Origin: Quercus robur
Lineage: Eukaryota; Streptophyta; Magnoliopsida; Fagales; Fagaceae
Assembly (NCBI RefSeq): GCF_932294415.1
Contig: NC_065537.1
Coordinates: 50,884,302 to 50,948,301, forward strand
Length of the DNA stretch: 64,000 nt
Direction of reading: 5' to 3'
Below the pieces are notes generated by a model. It was not told the origin of the DNA and ran no database searches. It was given only the letters and a program-made list of their open reading frames with translations. The first letter of the stretch is position 1; every line of letters begins with the position of its first letter. Positions 58,061 through 64,000 of this stretch are shown in pieces. The position numbers were made by a program, and so were the translations under genes.

Positions 58061-58925
58061 TTCAATGAAGAAGCAGTTATCAATCCAATTTTTTCACAAA
58101 TTTTGCCTTTCAGGGGTTAATGTGATCATCAGTCATCACACTCCTCTATTGCACCAATTAAATTCAACAGTAGAGTTGTTAAAATAAATTATATTTCACA
58201 ATTCAAATTTAAAAGTTTTTTTTTTTTTTAGAGAAATTCAAATTTAACAGTTGAGTTGCGAAAATAAATCATATTTCTATTAGTTTGGTCAATTTGTGAG
58301 GCAAAACTCACCGTTTTGTATTTTTTCTTTTTTGAGGTTTTTTTTAAAAAAAAATATTTATATTCACTTACATCAACAAATTCTCAATATATTTCATAAT
58401 TATCGAGGTTTCAATTTGTTAGAGTTCAAAATAAAATAATAAAATATGAGATTGGATTAAATAAATGTGTTGTAAAAAATTTAAAATGTTGTAACATTTT
58501 GTTGTTGTCACAATATTTTCATAATTGTCAAAATATAAAATAAAATATAAAATGTTAAGTGCACAATATTACATAAATTTAACAATAAATTTTAGATGGC
58601 CAACTATTATTGATAGATTAAAAGTAGTAGTCCTCTCTCTACTACTTTCTCTTTTTTTTATAGCCTTTTTTTTTGGGAGTTATCATTTTTGATTGGTTCA
58701 GGAATCGAATAGTATGTAGGTAGCTCAGAGGAAGCTCTCTATTCTCCCAACGCAATGGAGGTCAAATGAGAGAGGTCTATTGCTATGGGATAAGAGTATA
58801 AGAGAAGAGCTGAAGAAAAAGATGGAGAGATCATGAATGAAAAAATAAAAATAAAAATAAATCTAGTAGGCAGTTCATCAATCAAATCAGCACAGTGTCT
58901 TTAATTATTTAATTTATGATACAGT
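58061..58925. repeat. Kelch 5' flank repeat, copy C
   Basis: Same block as copies A and B; ends where the satellite array starts. Confidence 0.85.
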
Positions 58926-58931
58926 CATTCG

Positions 58932-61900
58932 ACAATGACCATTTTCGAAATCTAAAGGACTCTCCTAAGGAAAAAGTAGCAAACAAGCTTTCACAATTTT
59001 GAAGATCCATTCTAGACTCTTTCCGCTTATGACACGTTTATTGTTGTATTGCTTTTACTTAAAAAAATGGAGATGTGACCAAGAAGCTCATATTCAGAAA
59101 ATATACTCTAATTTACACTTCATTGCCCGATCTACACAGAGCTAACAACATTTCATCTAACCAAACAAATGAAACAATCATTAAATCATTAAATTAATCA
59201 CAAAATCATCAAATCAAAAGGAAAAACAAGATAATTAACAATCCATATCATGTAATTATCTTAAACTATCACAAAATTGTCAAAATAGATGATTTTCTTT
59301 TTTCAAAATTAAAATAGAAGAAGAATGTTGCAATAGTACCTCTCACAGTAGGCGTAGAAATCAGGGTGTAGAAGTCGACAGACATCGGGGCGTAAAAGTC
59401 GGCGGTGAAAGATGAACGCATAGAAAGATAAATGAACAGTGAGGACTAACAAAAGCTAGGATTATACCACTGCACTCTCTTGGTGCGATGGTCACTCCAC
59501 AAGTCATTACTATATGTTCATTTCTAGCAAGCATGGGGGATATGATAAAGCAATATAATTAGGTATGACAATAGGGTGGGTTGACTGTGGGGATCCCATT
59601 CCCCAAAATTACTCAACGGAATTTTTTCAACCCAATTATATCACCTCACACAAAACTAAAACCTACACTGTAGGAGCATCAAAACTTAATTCATAAATAC
59701 AAGCATTTAAGTTCGGCAAACCAACACCAAGCGTTCTATCTTAGCTAGCATAATTGTTTGAATAATTCACAGAATGTTATTCATAGAGGCACATTGAATG
59801 TTCCAAGTATCTCTCCAAAAATAGTTGTTGCTTCGTGACAACAATGACCATTTTCGAAATCTAAAGGACTCTCTTACGGAAAAAGTAGCAAACAACCTTT
59901 CACAATTTTGAAGATCCATTTTAGACTCTTTCCGCTTATGACACGTTTACTGTTGTATTGCTTTTACTTAAAAAAATGGAGATGTGACCAAGAAGCTCAT
60001 AATCAGAAAATATACTCTAATTTACACTTCATTACCCGATCTACACAGAGCTAACAACATTTCACCTAACCAAACAAACGAAACAATCATAAAATCATTA
60101 AATTAATCACAAAATCATCAAATCAAAAGGAAAAACTAGATAATTAACAATCCATATCATGTACTTATCTTAAACTATCACAAAATTGTCAAAATAGATG
60201 ATTTTCTTTTTCAAAATTAAAATAGAAGAAGAATGTTGTAATAGTACCTCTCACAGTAGGCGTAGAAATCAGGGTGTAGAAGTCGGCAGACATCGGGAAG
60301 TAAAAGTCGGCGGTGAAAGATGAACGCATAGAAAGATAAATGAACAGTGAGGATTAATAAAAGATAGGATTATACCACTGCACTCTCTTGGTGCGATGGT
60401 CACTCCACAAGTCATTACTATATGTTGATTTCGAGCAAGCACGGGGGATATGATAAAGCAATATAATTAGGTATGGCAATAGGGTAGGTTGACTGTGGGG
60501 ATCCCATTCCCCAAAATTCCTCAATGGAATTTTTTCAACCCAATTATATCACCTCACAAAAAACTAAAACCTACACTGTAGGAGCATCAAAACCTAATTC
60601 ATAAATACAAGCATTTAAGTTCTGCAAACCAACACCAAGCGTTCTATCTTAGCTAGCATAATTGTTTGAATAATTCACAGAATTTTATTAAAAGAGGCAC
60701 ATTGAATGTTCCAAGTATCTCTCCAAAAATAGTTGTTGCTTCGTGACAACAATGACCATTTTCGAAATCTAAAGGACTCTCTTACGGAAAAAGTAGCAAA
60801 CAAGCTTTCACAATTTTGAAGATCCATTTTAGACTCTTTCCGCTTATGACACGTTTATTGTTGTATTGCTTTTACTTAAAAAAATGGAGATGTGACCAAG
60901 AAGCTCATATTCAGAATATATACTCTAATTTACACTTCATTGCCCGATCTACACAGAGCTAACAACATTTCATCTAACCAAACAAATGAAACAATCATAA
61001 AATCATTAAATTAATCACAAAATCATCAAATCAAAAGGAAAAACTAGATAATTAACAATCCATATCATGTAATTATCTTAAACTATCACAAAATTGTCAA
61101 AATAGATGATTTTCTTTTTTCGAAATAAAAGTAGAAGAAGAATGTTGTAATAGTACCTCTCACAGTAGGCATAGAAATCAGGGTGTAGAAGTCGGCAGAC
61201 ATCGGGGCGTAAAAGTCTGTGGTGAAAGATGAACGCATAGAAAGATAAATGAACAGTGAGGATTAATAAAAGCTACCATTATACCACAGCACTCTCTTGG
61301 TGCGATGGTCACTCCACAAGTCATTCTATATGTTTATTTCTAGCAAGCATGGGGGATACGATAAAGCAATATAATTAGGTATGGCAATAGGATAGGTTGA
61401 CTGTGGGGATCCCATTCCCCAAAATTCCTCAATGGAATTTTTTCAACCCAATTATATCACCTCACACAAAACTAAAACCTACACTGTAGGAGCATCAAAA
61501 CCAAATTCAAAAATACAAGCATTTAAGTTCTGCAAACCAACACCAAGCGTTCTATCTTAGCTAACATAATTGTTTGAATAATTCACTGAATGTTATTAAT
61601 AGAGGCACATTGAATGTTCCAAGTATCTCTCCAAAAATAGTTGTTGCTTCGTGACAACAATGACCGTTTTCGAAATCTAAAGGACTCTCTTAAGGAAAAA
61701 GTAGCAAACAAGCTTTCACAATTTTGAAGATCCATTTTACACTCTTTCCGCTTATGACACGTTTATTGTTGTATTGCTTTTACTTAAAAAAATGGAGATG
61801 TGACCAAGAAGCTCATATTTAGAAAATATACTTTAATTTACACTTCATTGCCCGATCTACACAGAGCTAACAACATTTCATCTAACTAAACAATTGAAAC

Positions 61901-64000
61901 AATCATAAAATCATTAAATTAATCACAAAATCATCAAATCAAAAGGAAAAACTAGATAATTAACAATCCATATCATGTAATTATCTTAAACTATCACAAA
62001 ATTGTCAAAATAGATGATTTTCTTTTTTCAAAATTAAAATAGAAGAAGAATGTTGTAATAGTACCTCTCACAGTAGGCGTAGAAATCGGGGCGTAGAAGT
62101 CGGCAGTAATCGGGGCGTAAAAGACGGCGGTGAAAGATGAACGCATGGAAAGATAAATGAACAGTGAGGATTAATAAAAGCTAGGATTATACCACTTCAC
62201 TCTCTTGGTCCGATGGTCACTCCACAAGTCATTACCATATGTTGATTTCTAGCAAGCATGGGCGATATGATAAGGCAATATAATTAGGTATGGCAATAGG
62301 GTACGTTGACTGTGGGGATCCCATTCCCCAAAATTCATCAATGGAATTTTTTCAAACCAATTATATCACCTCACGCAAAACTAAAACCTACACTGTAGGA
62401 GCATTAAAACCTAATTCATAAATACAAGCATTTAAGTGCTACAAACCAACACCAAGCGTTCTATCTTAGCTAGCATAATTGTTTTAATAATTCACAGAAT
62501 GTTATACAAAGAGGAACATTGAATGTTCCAAGTATCTCTCCAAAAATAGTTGTTGCTTCGTGACAACGATGACCATTTTCGAAATCTAAAGGACTCTCTT
62601 AAGGAAAAAGTAGCAAACAAGCTTTCACAATTTCGAAGATCCATTTTAGACTCTTTCCGCTTATGACACGTTTATTGTTATATTGTTTTTACTTAAAAAA
62701 ATGGAGATGTGACCAAGAAGCTCATATTCAGAAAATATACTCTAATTTACACTTCATTGCCAGATCTACACAGAGCTAACAACATTTCATCTAACCAAAC
62801 AAATGAAACAAACATAAAATCATTAAATTGATCCCAAAATCATCAAATCAAAAGGAAAAACTAGATAATTAACAATCCATATCATGTAATTATCTTAAAC
62901 TATCACAAAATTTTCAAAATAGATGATTTTCTTTTTTCAAAATTAAAATAGAAGAAGAATGTTGTAATAGTACCTCTCAAAGTAGGCGTAGAAATCGGGG
63001 TGTAGAAGTCGGCAGAAATCGGGGCGTAAAAGACGGCGGTGAAAGATGAACGCATGGAAAGATAAATGAACAGTGAGGATTAATAAAAGCTAGGATTATA
63101 CCACTTCACTCTCTTGGTGCGATGGTCACTTCACAAGTCATTACTATATGTTCATTTCAAGGAAGCATGGGCGATATGATAAGGCAATATAATTAGGTAT
63201 GGCAATAGGGTAGGTTGACTGTGGGGATCCCATTCCCTAAAATTCATCAATGGAATTTTTTCAACCCAATTATATCACCTCACACAAAACTAAAACCTAC
63301 ACTGTAGGAGCATCAAAACCTAATTCGTAAATACAAGCATTTAAGTTCTGCAAACCAACCACAAGCGTTCTATATTAGCTAGCATAATTGTTTTAATAAT
63401 TCAGAGAATGTTATACATAGAGGCACATTGAATGTTCCAAGCATCTCTCCAAAAATAGTTGTTGCTTCGTGACAACGATGACCATTTTCGAAATCTAAAG
63501 GACTCTCTTAAGGAAAAAGTAGTAAACAAGCTTTCACAATTTTGAAGATCCATTTTAGACTCTTTCCGCTTATGACACGTTTATTGTTGTATTCCTTTTA
63601 CTTAAAAAAACAGAGATGTGACCAAGAAGCTCATATTTAGAAAATATACTCTAATTTACACTTCATTGCCCGATCTGCTCAGAGCTAACAACATTTCACC
63701 TAACCAAACAAATGAAACAATCATAAAATCATTAAATTAATCACAAAATCATCAAATCAAAAGGAAAAACTAGATAATTAACAATCCAAATCATGTAATT
63801 ATCTTAAACTATCACAAAATTGTCAAAATAGATGATTTTCTTTTTTCAAAATTAAAATAGAAGAAGAATGTTGTAATAGTACCTCTCACAGTAGGCGTAG
63901 AAATCGGGGCGTAGAAGTCGGCAGAAATCGGGGTGTAAAAGTCAGCGGTGAAAGATGAACGCATAGAAAGATAAATGAACATTGAGAATTAATAAAAGCT
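58932..64000. repeat. Tandem satellite array, 908-909 bp unit, 5.6 copies, running off the window
   Basis: The marker ATGACCATTTTCGAAATCTA starts at about 58935, 59844, 60752, 61660, 62569 and 63478, giving steps of 908 or 909. Units are about 95-97 per cent alike with almost no indels. Each contains CGCTTATGACACGTTTATTG, CACTTCATTGCCCGATCTAC, a GC-richer patch with a 24-bp internal repeat (GTAGAAGTCGGCAGAAATCG), GGGGATCCCATTCCCCA (a perfect palindrome core), and CTAGCATAATTGTTTGAATA. The array abuts flank copy C on the left. Confidence 0.95.
59269..59421 (-). CDS. Short conserved reading frame inside each satellite unit (unit 1 shown)
   Basis: Minus strand, 50 codons: starts MRSSFTADFYAP and continues MSVDFYTLISTPTVRG, then a hydrophobic FFFYFNFE tail. 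The 24-bp internal repeat encodes an 8-residue unit DFYAPISA about 2.5 times. The first 28 codons are open in all six units (starts at 59421, 60329, 61238, 62146, 63055 and 63964) without indel or stop, with variants such as DFYTPISADFYAPISTPTVR. A possible splice donor (GAGAG/GTACTATT) follows codon 27. Translation is unproven; it may equally be chance conservation in a young array or the first exon of a tandemly copied gene. Confidence 0.2.
   Translation of the reverse strand: MRSSFTADFYAPMSVDFYTLISTPTVRGTIATFFFYFNFEKRKSSILTIL

Noticed and set aside
58932-64000. CRISPR-like or rDNA spacer interpretation of the regular repeats
   Set aside because: The 909-bp unit is continuous, without short repeat-spacer structure and without any rRNA sequence; it is an ordinary long-unit tandem array.

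Overview
This window is nuclear DNA from a flowering plant. It is AT-rich, has spliced genes and is full of eudicot-type transposons (MULE, CACTA, hAT, Helitron, L1-type LINE, tRNA-derived SINE, TRIM). The kelch and F-box/DUF295 fragments and the MITE families look like those of woody eudicots (Fagales would fit), but the species cannot be fixed by eye. Few intact host genes are present; most of the window is nested, duplicated or decaying sequence.

Layout. 1-705: end of a broken MYB/SANT-like gene. 715-7623: a nearly complete Mutator-like element (MULE) with ~0.5-0.66 kb terminal inverted repeats and a perfect 9-bp target duplication. It carries a transposase gene (one visible nonsense codon) and a convergent, intact gene for a GRF-zinc-finger, coiled-coil, tail-anchored protein. 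9023-10210: a non-autonomous MULE. 10553-13308: promoter and exons of an unrecognised small gene whose last exons lie in a ~2 kb inverted duplication (11897-13890). 14299-16770: truncated copies of an F-box/DUF295 gene and its flank. 17202-19042: a block duplicated at 55260-57144, each copy holding a short MULE. 20186-20577: a MITE with long inverted repeats. 21906-23850: two head-to-tail Helitron-like elements with directly abutting ends. 24809-34157: a ~9.3 kb CACTA element holding a truncated TNP2 gene, a hAT element with a perfect 8-bp TSD, and a LINE fragment. It separates the F-box/DUF295 gene at 34236-35443 (one frameshift, one stop) from its downstream flank at 24092-24808. 37100-38044: an intact DUF295 gene without F-box, divergent from the previous one. 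39333-39632: a TRIM.

41651-52473 (minus strand): a plant kelch-repeat gene of which eleven exons can be recognised. It is disrupted by a small deletion, a stop and a frameshift, its introns are loaded with LINE, SINE and MITE insertions, and one exon is duplicated out of order. Its 5' region is repeated further right (52541-53284, 54424-55259, 57675-58925). From 58932 to the window edge there is a 908-909 bp tandem array (5.6 units), each unit with a conserved short reading frame.

Only the DUF295 gene at 37100 and the GRF gene inside the MULE look intact. The most interesting points are the two-gene MULE built like maize MuDR but with a different second gene, the tandem Helitron junction, the long inverted duplication of gene exons, and the ORF-bearing satellite.
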